Source of the DNA: an uncultured Selenomonas sp.
Lineage (GTDB): Bacteria > Bacillota > Negativicutes > Selenomonadales > Selenomonadaceae
Direction of reading: 5' to 3'
Length of the DNA: 6,231 bases
NCBI GenBank assembly: GCA_938045435.1
Contig: CALIBA010000039.1
Location: 1 to 6,231 of the forward strand
Position numbers and translations under genes: made by a program. Positions 1 to 6,231 of the stretch are shown piece by piece (the first letter of the stretch is position 1; each line of letters starts with the position of its first letter). Under the pieces are notes generated by a model. It ran no database searches, was not told the DNA's origin, and saw nothing but the letters and a program-made list of their open reading frames with translations.

Positions 1-1406
1 CCCGAAAGCCAAATCGTTGTCTGCGAAGCCGGCATGTTCGACATAAGCGCATTGATTTGCTCTGCTATTTTAAGTACACGGGAAAGACGTTCCTGCTCTT
101 GCATGACAGCTTTTTTCCCTGCACATATTTTTTCCAGCTCAAAAATCCGCATCTGAAGCGCCTCAATCTCCTCAGTCAGTACATGCTCTGATGCCTCGGC
201 TGCGCCTCTTTTCTCATCTGCTTGCTGTACATACACTTTGGTTTCTGCAAGCGCTTTCATACATACCCTAAGCTGCTTTGCCTGTTCTGTATACCCCAAC
301 AGCATCTGTATGCGCTCCGCACATTTGAGACGTTCCGGCTCACGCACCTCTGCATGACGTAGCGCTTCCTGTGCCAATCGGAGCTTTTCTTTGGCAGCAG
401 CATACTTCTTTGCGGCATGCTCACATGCAGCAGTTTTTTGCGCTGCCTGCTCCGCAATGCGTATGGCCTCCCTCTCTTTATAGCAGGCAGGGAGCGCACG
501 CTGGGCGTTCTCAAAGCGGATGCGGAGTACACGCATATGTTCCTCTTGATCACGCACCCACGTAATACGCTTTTCTGCCTCCTGTACCTCCTGCAGCTTG
601 ATACATGCAGCCTGCCCGGCTTCACGCGCCTGCCGCGCGGTACGAAGACGTTGTTCCAACACGCTAAGCCGCGCAGCATGTGCGTCTTCCTCTTTTTCCA
701 TCTGCGCAATACGCGCACGCAACTCCTGAGGAGAGGCAACCTCCTCGGCACGCAGGAGACGATCCATCTGCGCCCGATCTTCATCTGCCTCCCGCGCAAG
801 TGCAAGCGCTTCCCGGTCAAGAGCATCTTCAAGTCGCTGATAGCGCTCCGTACGAAAAATGCGCTGCATAATGGCACTGCGATCCTTCACCTCTGCAAGC
901 AGAAAGCGCTCAAACTGGCCCTGTGGCAGCAGAACAACCTGCCTAAACTGGTCTGCGTCAAAGCCGATGAGCTGACTGATCCTTTTGGAAACCTCCGTCA
1001 CACCAGAGTCCAATAGAACTTCTTCGCCCGTTTCTCCCACATCGGGAAGCCGATAGAGTTGCCCCGAGGCCGCACGTCGTGTATTGTTTCCCCGTGAGGA
1101 GATTCGTTCATACGCAGGTGAACGGTAGACACGGTACCGCCGACGTCCAAGCGCAAAGGTGTACTCCACCTCCGTTACGCGTTCCGCTGGTGCAGAGGCT
1201 GAACGCAGCATAGGTCCCTCACGCACATCTCCGCTGGACTCGCCATATAACGCAAAGACAATGGCATCCAGAATGGTGGTTTTCCCGGCGCCGGTTACCC
1301 CATGAATCAGCACAAAAGGCGCATCTGCAAGTGCCTTTTCAAAGTCAAGAACCTGCTCTTCAACGTAGGAACCAAACGCCTGCATACGCAGCAGCAGCGG
1401 TTTCAT
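1..1406 (-). CDS. sbcC: Exonuclease SbcCD subunit C (Rad50/SMC-type ATPase), N-terminal part, runs off the left edge
   Basis: SbcC is the ATPase and DNA-clamping half of SbcCD. The window holds the first 468 codons of a protein normally about 1000 residues or longer; the frame stays open to the left edge, so the C-terminal Walker B/signature half is outside. Translation from the ATG at 1406 begins MKPLLLRMQAFGSYVEEQV, the usual SbcC opening, followed by the Walker A loop GVTGAGKT (36-43) with K42 and T43, LDAIVFALYGE (46-56), and the Q-loop LLPQGQFERFL (159-169, Gln162). From about residue 185 onward the sequence is rich in Glu, Arg, Gln, Ala and Lys with heptad-like spacing, which is the ascending arm of the long coiled coil. 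No CxxC zinc hook is visible, so the hook should lie beyond the edge; the last 14 or so residues (from MSNMPASQ) look less helical. The start overlaps the sbcD stop by 4 nt. Confidence 0.97.
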   Translation of the reverse strand, partial: MKPLLLRMQAFGSYVEEQVLDFEKALADAPFVLIHGVTGAGKTTILDAIVFALYGESSGDVREGPMLRSASAPAERVTEVEYTFALGRRRYRVYRSPAYERISSRGNNTRRAASGQLYRLPDVGETGEEVLLDSGVTEVSKRISQLIGFDADQFRQVVLLPQGQFERFLLAEVKDRSAIMQRIFRTERYQRLEDALDREALALAREADEDRAQMDRLLRAEEVASPQELRARIAQMEKEEDAHAARLSVLEQRLRTARQAREAGQAACIKLQEVQEAEKRITWVRDQEEHMRVLRIRFENAQRALPACYKEREAIRIAEQAAQKTAACEHAAKKYAAAKEKLRLAQEALRHAEVREPERLKCAERIQMLLGYTEQAKQLRVCMKALAETKVYVQQADEKRGAAEASEHVLTEEIEALQMRIFELEKICAGKKAVMQEQERLSRVLKIAEQINALMSNMPASQTTIWLS

Positions 1407-2548
1407 GCGTTCCTCTCCTCTCGTTCGAGTGCATCAATGATACAGATAAGTTCACGTTCCTGCTCATCTGTCAAAGACTCTGAGGTCATCGCTGTATAGA
1501 AATCCGAAAAGAGATGCAGATCCGATTTTCCCTGTTCGTAAGTACGAGTTTCTACAGAAAGCTGCCCGATGTACATATTAGGACGTGTAATGGAAACGAG
1601 ATTGGAATAAATCTGCCGCAGCTTCTCATGTGCAGCGAGTACAGCCTCTTTATCGAGCAGCTCCACACAGACATAATCATCGTGCGGAGCAGGATCAAAT
1701 CCGTCCATCAAGAGCTCATCCATTCTGCCGCGAACGATACGTACATTATGACGCGGCGTGAGTGGATAAAATGTATGTGACGACATGCCCTGCGCATCCA
1801 GCTCGACAAGAACGACTCCTTTTTTTTGCGTTGCCTCATCAAACGAATATTTAAGCAGCGAACCAGAATAGCGAATCTGCTCTGCTCCTGCGCGCTGCGG
1901 TGCATGCAAATGTCCAAGTGCTGTGTAAGAATAAGAGGAAAAATGATGTGCGCTTACCTGATCCGACCCACCGACAGAGAGTGGTCGCTCCGACTCAGAA
2001 GGCTGTCCCCCTATAACAAATGCATGCGCGACAGCAACACTCCGTACACCGCTTGGAATCTGTGTACGTGCCGCCTGCACCTGCACGCCCATCGCCGCAT
2101 CAAAAGACGGCATTTCCGCCAATGCGAACGCCTCGCGAATATGCGGCGGATCTGCATAGGGAAGCAGAGAAAAATATACTTCACCAAAGGAGTCAGAAAG
2201 TATAATCGGCGGGTCTGCAGCATGTACCCCCCCTGTGAGATACACGCCAGAGGAACGAAATAAATCTGCACCAAATCCAAGACGTACAGCGCTGTCATGA
2301 TTGCCCGCGATAAAGAGCACTTTACACCCCTGCTCAACGAGCTTTGAGAGTGTCTCATTAAACAGTCCGACGGCTTCGGGCGGAGGCACAGCGCGGTCAT
2401 ATACATCCCCCGCAATAATAAGTGCCTCTGCCCGTGTCTCCTTGACCAAACGTATCAATTCATCCAAAACATATGCCTGATCTTCTGTCATATGCCGCTG
2501 TCCGAAAAGCTTTCCTAAATGCCAATCTGCTGTATGGATAAAGCGCAT
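1403..2548 (-). CDS. sbcD: Exonuclease SbcCD subunit D (Mre11-type nuclease), complete
   Basis: SbcD is the nuclease half of SbcCD, which with the SbcC ATPase cuts DNA hairpins, palindromes and protein-blocked double-strand ends. The 381 residues match the family. The N-terminal metallophosphoesterase domain (about 1-245) carries the full set of metal-binding motifs: D8 and H10 (ADWHLG), D48 (GDVYDR), N83 and H84 in GNHDS, H175 (AHAFV) and H213/H215 in GHLHAP. The remaining part (about 260-381) matches the SbcD capping and C-terminal region that binds the SbcC coiled-coil base. The start is supported by a strong Shine-Dalgarno site, and the first residues MRFIHTADWHLG are typical. Its TGA stop overlaps the sbcC ATG by 4 nt (ATGA), so the two subunits are translationally coupled, in keeping with their stoichiometric complex. 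A run of eight A at codons 241-243 is the only odd feature; the frame is intact across it. Confidence 0.98.
   Translation of the reverse strand: MRFIHTADWHLGKLFGQRHMTEDQAYVLDELIRLVKETRAEALIIAGDVYDRAVPPPEAVGLFNETLSKLVEQGCKVLFIAGNHDSAVRLGFGADLFRSSGVYLTGGVHAADPPIILSDSFGEVYFSLLPYADPPHIREAFALAEMPSFDAAMGVQVQAARTQIPSGVRSVAVAHAFVIGGQPSESERPLSVGGSDQVSAHHFSSYSYTALGHLHAPQRAGAEQIRYSGSLLKYSFDEATQKKGVVLVELDAQGMSSHTFYPLTPRHNVRIVRGRMDELLMDGFDPAPHDDYVCVELLDKEAVLAAHEKLRQIYSNLVSITRPNMYIGQLSVETRTYEQGKSDLHLFSDFYTAMTSESLTDEQERELICIIDALEREERNA
1411..1420 (-). promoter_or_regulatory. Ribosome binding site of sbcC inside the end of sbcD
   Basis: A purine-rich stretch GAGGAGAGGAA just before the sbcC ATG (1404-1406) contains two Shine-Dalgarno-like cores, AGGAG (8 nt from the ATG) and AGGA (4 nt). 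It lies within the last codons of sbcD, consistent with coupled translation of the two subunits. Confidence 0.75.
1820..1827 (-). repeat. A8 homopolymer run within sbcD
   Basis: On the coding strand, ACG CAA AAA AAA GGA contains eight consecutive A (codons Gln241, Lys242, Lys243), directly followed by GGAG. It is the longest homopolymer I noticed. Such runs can be mutation hotspots or sites of polymerase or ribosome slippage; here the reading frame is intact and no functional role is shown. Confidence 0.6.
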
Positions 2549-2592
2549 GTATCTCCCTCATCCCATTTCTTTGACTGCCGCATCTGTGCTCT
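2549..2592 (-). other. deoC-sbcD intergenic gap with the sbcD ribosome binding site
   Basis: This 44-nt gap is the longest in the window. It holds a strong Shine-Dalgarno site, GAGGGAG at 2553-2559, 4 nt before the sbcD ATG. An ATG at 2559-2561, overlapping that site, is out of frame with sbcD and is not used as its start. I see no hairpin followed by a T-run, so no terminator, and no convincing -35/-10 pair, so sbcDC are most simply read as part of the same transcript. Confidence 0.7.
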
Positions 2593-3258
2593 CTATGAAG
2601 CTGATTCTTCGGCAAGGATAGCCGCAACGGACGAACTGCCAATTCCCAATCGGGCAACACCCATCTCTACGAATTTTTTTGCGGTTTGATAGTCTCGAAT
2701 ACCGCCTGAAGCCTTGACCTTACACCGCCCCTGTGCTGTATCCAACATCACACGCAGCTGCTCCTCCGTTGCTCCCGTACCAAAAAATCCAGTCGCTGTC
2801 TTGACAAAATCTGCCTGTGCTGAAATGCAGATCTCTGTGGCGCGGACAATTTCCTCTGGGCATAGCTGACTGGCCTCAAATATGACCTTGACAAATACAT
2901 TGCGCGCATGTGCAGCATCGACAACGGCGCGAATCTCCTCCTCTACCTCAAGCCAATGACCAGAGCGAGCAAGCCCATAGTTCATCACCATATCAATTTC
3001 ATCCACACCATATTCTATGTAATATCTTGCCTGCATCTCCTTGATGACGCGTGGTGCTCTTCCATGCGGGAAGTCCAACACCGTACACACACGCGTCTGC
3101 GTTGCACGGCAAAGCTTTACGGCAAGCGAAATATCAGATGGCTGAACACAAACGGAACAGCACTCCTGCGCGATGGCAGTCTCAATTGCTGCATGCACCT
3201 CATCTATACGCATAGATGGAGACAGCGGAGATGCGTCAATGTATCTGCTGAGTTTCAT
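2593..3258 (-). CDS. deoC: Deoxyribose-phosphate aldolase (DERA), divergent class I type, complete
   Basis: DERA cleaves 2-deoxy-D-ribose 5-phosphate to glyceraldehyde 3-phosphate and acetaldehyde, the last step of deoxynucleoside catabolism; it is cytoplasmic. The 221-residue length is normal for the short bacterial form. The single TIM-barrel domain keeps the catalytic set: Schiff-base K153 (FVKTATGF), the second lysine K182 (VKASGGIRD) and D89 of the proton relay (DEIDMVMNYG). The phosphate-binding end reads GIGSSS near 205-210. Several positions differ from the common consensus: IDASPLSP at 7-14 instead of IDHTLLKP, DFPHGRAPR at 62-70 where GFPLG plus a polar stretch is usual, and TGFFGTGAT where TGFSTGGAT is usual. 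It is also cysteine-rich at the N-terminal side (C33, C34, C37, C50, C58). It sits between ligA and sbcD with no deoA, deoB, pnp or cdd beside it, so its link to repair is by position only. A DERA-like aldolase with a shifted substrate is possible but less likely. Confidence 0.93.
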   Translation of the reverse strand: MKLSRYIDASPLSPSMRIDEVHAAIETAIAQECCSVCVQPSDISLAVKLCRATQTRVCTVLDFPHGRAPRVIKEMQARYYIEYGVDEIDMVMNYGLARSGHWLEVEEEIRAVVDAAHARNVFVKVIFEASQLCPEEIVRATEICISAQADFVKTATGFFGTGATEEQLRVMLDTAQGRCKVKASGGIRDYQTAKKFVEMGVARLGIGSSSVAAILAEESAS

Positions 3259-3263
3259 ATTTT

Positions 3264-3269
3264 TCCTTC
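3264..3269 (-). promoter_or_regulatory. Ribosome binding site of deoC
   Basis: GAAGGA on the minus strand shares bases with the ligA stop codon (TGAAGGA) and lies 5 nt (AAAAT) before the deoC ATG at 3258. It fixes the deoC start and ties its translation to ligA. Confidence 0.8.
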
Positions 3270-5292
3270 ATTCTGCACGCACAATCATATTCCTAAGTGC
3301 CTCCTCATCCAGAATTGGTATCCCAAGATCTTCTGCCTTTTGGAGTTTGCTGCCCGCAGACACACCTGCCACAAGATAATCGGTCTTTTTGGATACAGAC
3401 CCCTTCACACTTCCACCATGGGCGGTAATGAGTGCAGCGCATTCCTCTCTGGAGAGAGTCGGCAACGCACCTGTAATGACAAAACTCTTGCCACTGAGCG
3501 CACTTCCCACACGCTCCACTGCCGCACTCTCAAAATTCACACTTGCGGCACGCAGTTTAGCAAGAAGCGTCTGTCCGGTCTTAGATGTAAAGAACTCCAC
3601 AAGGCGCTGCACACTAACCTCCCCCATGTCGGGTACAGCACGAATGAGTTCCGGCTCCTCCTGGGCCGCCTGTGACAGGGCATCAATAGAGGGGAATGCT
3701 TGCATCAGTGCCGTTGCTGCTGCACGCCCGATGCCCGCAATCCCAAGTCCCGTGAGCAGTCGTTCGGGGGGATTTAATTTACTCGCTTCAATGGCAGCAA
3801 GGCGGCTCTCCACACTTTTCTCCCGCCCAATCACCCCAGATGAAACCAGTTCTGCACGATGTTCATGCAGCCTATAAATATCTGCAATATCATGCAGATA
3901 CCCGCCGCGCGTAAGCGCCTCAATGGATGATGCTCCAAACCCCTTAATATCCATCGCCGTTCGGCTGACGAAGTTCAACAGGTGATTCTCCACCTGGGCC
4001 GGGCAGACTGGATTTCGGCATTTTATGTCAGCCGTATCTTCCTCGCGTACAGCCTGTGCGCCACAGACAGGACAGATGGTTTGAATTACATACGGCTCGG
4101 TTCCTTGGGGGCGTTTCTCTTTGATGACAGCCTTTACACGAGGGATAATTTCACCTGACTTATAGACGAGAATCGTGTCTTTGATCCGCACATCGAGGTT
4201 CTTGATATAATCTTGATTATGCAGAGTCGCACGCTCAACGCGTGTCCCGCAAAGCTGTACGGGATCGAATACCGCTGTTGGAGTAATACGCCCCGTGCGT
4301 CCAACAGACAGCTCAATCGCACGCAGCACAGTTTGCTTTTCCTCCGGTGGGTATTTGTAGGCGATTGCCCAACGTGGCGCTTTGGCAGTAGCGCCTAGTT
4401 CCTCACGCATGGCAAAACTGTTCACTTTAACAACCGTACCATCAATGTCATAGGGGAGCTGCCCGCGCCGCTGTCCAATCTCATCAATTGCTGACAACAC
4501 CTCATCTGAGGTACGGCAAACGTAGTACCGTGAAATAATTTTCATGCCCTGTGCCTGCATAAATGCATAAGCTTCTGTATGCGTATCAAAAGAACGCCCC
4601 GTCACTCGCTGCAGATTAAACAGAAACATAGAGAGCCTACGCTCCCTTGTGACACGTGCATCGAGCTGACGCAATGTTCCTGCCGCGCAGTTGCGCGGAT
4701 TTGCAAACGGCTTTAGCCCGAGAAGTTCCTGTCGGTCATTGACTGCCGAAAATGCTGACCGCTCCATATATACCTCGCCACGCACCTCAAAATAGGGGAC
4801 GGGGTCATGCAACTGCTCCACAACATCGTCGATAGCGCGCGCGTTTGCGGTCACATCCTCTCCCTGTACCGTCCCATCCCCACGCGTAACTGCACGCACA
4901 AGAACACCATTCTCGTAGCGAAGAGCAAGTGAAAGTCCGTCAATCTTCTCCTCAACAACAAACTCTGCTGCTGGAAACTGGCATAAAATACCATCAACAA
5001 ATGTACAGATTTCCTCTGCACTGAATACATCCTGCAAGGAGAGCATCGGGACATCATGTCGTACGAGGACGCCCACTGTACGCTGCGCGGAGCCGCCAAC
5101 CTTTTGGGTCGGTGAATTCTTCGTGATGAGTTCAGGATACTGCGCTTCAAGACTTTTTAGACGCAGCATCAACTGATCAAAGTCATAGTCTGAAATGTCA
5201 GATGCATTATCATCATAATATTGCTTGGAGTATCGCCGAATCTTCCTGCGCAGCTCTGCAAGCTCTGCTTTGATTTCATGAATGTTGTCCAT
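3268..5292 (-). CDS. ligA: NAD+-dependent DNA ligase LigA, complete
   Basis: LigA seals 3'-OH/5'-phosphate nicks using NAD+ in replication and repair. The 674 residues match the usual length (about 670). Domains in order: Ia, which binds the NMN half of NAD+ (1-65, YSKQYYDDNASDISDYDFDQ); adenylation domain with the AMP-accepting lysine K116 in KIDG, the TRGDG...GEDVT motif at 136-148, FEVRGEVYM near 168, DIDGTVVKV near 282 and AYKYPPEE near 311; OB fold (about 325-400); four-cysteine zinc finger C407, C410, C425, C430; helix-hairpin-helix region (about 435-580, GLGIAGIGRAAATAL); and a C-terminal BRCT domain (about 597-674, GGSVKGSVSKKTDYLVAG). Compared with E. coli LigA, domain Ia appears one residue longer and has F38 where E. 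coli has Tyr35, and the TRGDG motif has one extra Gln (Q143). All other expected motifs are present, so the enzyme is probably active. The ATG start has a good Shine-Dalgarno site; the TGA stop lies 9 nt before deoC. Confidence 0.99.
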   Translation of the reverse strand: MDNIHEIKAELAELRRKIRRYSKQYYDDNASDISDYDFDQLMLRLKSLEAQYPELITKNSPTQKVGGSAQRTVGVLVRHDVPMLSLQDVFSAEEICTFVDGILCQFPAAEFVVEEKIDGLSLALRYENGVLVRAVTRGDGTVQGEDVTANARAIDDVVEQLHDPVPYFEVRGEVYMERSAFSAVNDRQELLGLKPFANPRNCAAGTLRQLDARVTRERRLSMFLFNLQRVTGRSFDTHTEAYAFMQAQGMKIISRYYVCRTSDEVLSAIDEIGQRRGQLPYDIDGTVVKVNSFAMREELGATAKAPRWAIAYKYPPEEKQTVLRAIELSVGRTGRITPTAVFDPVQLCGTRVERATLHNQDYIKNLDVRIKDTILVYKSGEIIPRVKAVIKEKRPQGTEPYVIQTICPVCGAQAVREEDTADIKCRNPVCPAQVENHLLNFVSRTAMDIKGFGASSIEALTRGGYLHDIADIYRLHEHRAELVSSGVIGREKSVESRLAAIEASKLNPPERLLTGLGIAGIGRAAATALMQAFPSIDALSQAAQEEPELIRAVPDMGEVSVQRLVEFFTSKTGQTLLAKLRAASVNFESAAVERVGSALSGKSFVITGALPTLSREECAALITAHGGSVKGSVSKKTDYLVAGVSAGSKLQKAEDLGIPILDEEALRNMIVRAE

Positions 5293-5297
5293 ACTTG

Positions 5298-5301
5298 CCT
5301 C
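5298..5301 (-). promoter_or_regulatory. Ribosome binding site of ligA
   Basis: GAGG on the minus strand sits 5 nt before the ligA ATG and overlaps the pcrA TGA stop codon (ATGAGG). Ribosomes finishing pcrA therefore end on the ligA initiation region, which suggests translational coupling and supports the ATG at 5292 as the start. Confidence 0.8.
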
Positions 5302-6231
5302 ATAGTTTCAAAATCGGTGCGTACTTCTGTATAAACTTCTTAATCCCTTCTCCGGGAAATGCAATTGTAAGCTCTGCTTCTTCGCCCGCGCCACGTATGG
5401 AAACAATGCGCCCATCCCCCCATTTACTGTGGCGCACGGCATCTCCTTCGATAAACTTAGCCTTCACATCGGGACGAATAATACTCCCATCCGCTGCCGT
5501 ATGCTGCGGCGGCGATATGAACACATGTTTTTCCATCCCCCTATGCCCCCAGACATTCGTCCGGCTGCTCATATGTTGCGTCTCTGCTAAAAAGTCTGCC
5601 TGCACACGCTCGATCAGTTCCTCGGGAATTTCCGCAAGAAACCGAGATGGGCGGGACATTTCCGTACGGCCATAGATGGTTCTTTGCCGTGCATATGTCA
5701 GATAAAGACGCCGCTCGGCACGTGTGATCCCAACATAGCATGTGCGCCGCTCCTCTTCAATATCCGTTTCATCGAGCAGGGTACGTGCGTGTGGAAACAA
5801 TCCTTCCTCCATTCCTGCCATAAATATGGCAGGAAATTCCAGTCCCTTGGCTGCATGAAAGGTCATAAGTGTAACACTACCATCGCTCTCCTCTGTTTCA
5901 TCTGCATCTGAAATCAGCGAAATCCGCGCAAGAAAATCGGCAATACCATTCTCCCCCTCTGCAGCCCCATCCTCAAAATTCTTTGCGACACTGATAAATT
6001 CCCGCAGGTTCTCCAACCGCTCCCTGTTTTCCTCTTTTTTCTCCTCCTCCAAAGCTGCGGCATAACCTGATTCTTCAATCATATCCGCAACGATTTCATG
6101 AAGGGGACGCGTATTCAGCTGTCCCATAAAAGTGAAAATCAACGCAGAGAAGTCTTCCAATGCAGCCTTCACTTTTGCAGACAGCTTCGGGATTTTATTG
6201 AGAAGCTGCTCATCTGTAAAAACATCAAATA
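5300..6231 (-). CDS. pcrA: ATP-dependent DNA helicase PcrA (UvrD/Rep family), C-terminal part, runs off the right edge
   Basis: This is a superfamily 1A 3'-5' DNA helicase that acts in the cytoplasm in excision repair, in removing proteins such as RecA from DNA, and in plasmid replication. The 309 complete codons in the window are the C-terminal part of a protein usually near 730-750 residues; the frame stays open to the edge, so the true start is outside. Within the visible part, helicase motif V (VTLMTFHAAKGLEFP) lies at about residues 119-133 and motif VI (EEERRTCYVGITRAER, with the ATP-contacting arginine) at 158-173, followed by a PSRFLAEIP segment. A variable linker leads to a C-terminal Tudor-like module at about 262-309 (VRHSKWGDGRIVSIRG, then IAFPGEGIKKF and APILKL), which in B. 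subtilis PcrA contacts RNA polymerase. Motif V has HAAKG where HSAKG is usual. The TGA stop lies 7 nt before ligA, the classic Bacillota order. Identification as PcrA rather than another UvrD paralog rests on the C-terminal module and the ligA neighbour. Confidence 0.96.
   Translation of the reverse strand, partial: FDVFTDEQLLNKIPKLSAKVKAALEDFSALIFTFMGQLNTRPLHEIVADMIEESGYAAALEEEKKEENRERLENLREFISVAKNFEDGAAEGENGIADFLARISLISDADETEESDGSVTLMTFHAAKGLEFPAIFMAGMEEGLFPHARTLLDETDIEEERRTCYVGITRAERRLYLTYARQRTIYGRTEMSRPSRFLAEIPEELIERVQADFLAETQHMSSRTNVWGHRGMEKHVFISPPQHTAADGSIIRPDVKAKFIEGDAVRHSKWGDGRIVSIRGAGEEAELTIAFPGEGIKKFIQKYAPILKL

Noticed and set aside
1..120. Zinc hook (CxxC) of SbcC near the left edge
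   Set aside because: The single cysteines in the translated part are isolated and none forms a CxxC pair, so the hook must be beyond the window.
257..877. 206-residue open frame on the minus strand, overlapping sbcC in another frame
   Set aside because: Extremely Arg-rich, with no plausible domain; it is an out-of-frame reading of the sbcC coiled-coil codons.
417..1016. 199-residue open frame on the plus strand, opposite sbcC
   Set aside because: It lies fully antisense to the well-supported SbcC coding frame, has no recognisable domain, and its composition (rich in Leu, Arg, Cys, His) is what the complement of a Glu/Arg/Gln-rich coiled coil produces.
1826..2415. Overlapping open frames on both strands (145 residues plus, 134 residues minus) within sbcD
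   Set aside because: Both are Cys/Arg-rich alternative readings of the SbcD nuclease domain, whose metal-binding motifs are complete in the accepted frame.
2549..2592. Terminator or promoter between deoC and sbcD
   Set aside because: The 44 nt show no stem-loop with a T-run and no convincing -35/-10 pair; only the Shine-Dalgarno site is clear.
2908..3675. 255-residue open frame on the plus strand spanning the ligA-deoC junction
   Set aside because: It is antisense to two genes with clear catalytic motifs, crosses their boundary, and shows no domain or membrane pattern of its own.
3389..3877. 162-residue plus-strand open frame opposite the LigA C-terminus
   Set aside because: Ser/Ala/Arg-rich shadow of the LigA helix-hairpin-helix and BRCT coding sequence, with no support as a gene.
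5300..6172. A separate 290-residue gene starting at the GTG at 6172
   Set aside because: The frame stays open upstream to the window edge with helicase-like sequence, so the GTG is an internal valine of PcrA and not a start.

Overview
This window is a single, tightly packed block of DNA repair and DNA metabolism genes, all on the minus strand. In transcription order (right to left) it holds the 3' part of pcrA (UvrD-family helicase), complete ligA (NAD+-dependent DNA ligase), complete deoC (deoxyribose-phosphate aldolase), complete sbcD (Mre11-type nuclease) and the 5' part of sbcC (Rad50-type ATPase). pcrA runs off the right edge and sbcC off the left edge. No RNA gene, mobile element, CRISPR array, tandem repeat or phage gene was seen, and the longest non-coding gap is 44 nt.

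The pcrA-ligA pair, the PcrA C-terminal domain that resembles the Bacillus subtilis protein, and the purine-rich Shine-Dalgarno sites before every start point to a bacterium of the Bacillota. Base composition looks roughly balanced rather than AT-rich. A Negativicutes organism (Selenomonas or a relative) is my best guess, but it rests on general resemblance and is uncertain.

Layout: pcrA and ligA are 7 nt apart, ligA and deoC 9 nt, deoC and sbcD 44 nt, and sbcD and sbcC overlap by 4 nt (ATGA). Two Shine-Dalgarno sites (ligA, deoC) overlap or abut the upstream stop codon, and the sbcC site lies inside the end of sbcD. This is the geometry of one co-transcribed, translationally coupled unit. 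Neither the promoter nor the terminator is in the window.

Functionally, PcrA unwinds DNA and strips proteins from it, LigA seals nicks, and SbcCD cuts hairpins and blocked DNA ends. deoC is the odd member: it is a nucleoside-catabolism enzyme with no other nucleoside genes beside it, and several of its usual family motifs are altered although its catalytic residues are present.

I found no convincing new system. The points worth a second look are small: deoC placed inside a repair operon, its divergent motifs, three deviations in LigA near the NAD+-binding and nucleotidyl-transfer motifs, and an A8 run in sbcD at the end of its nuclease domain.
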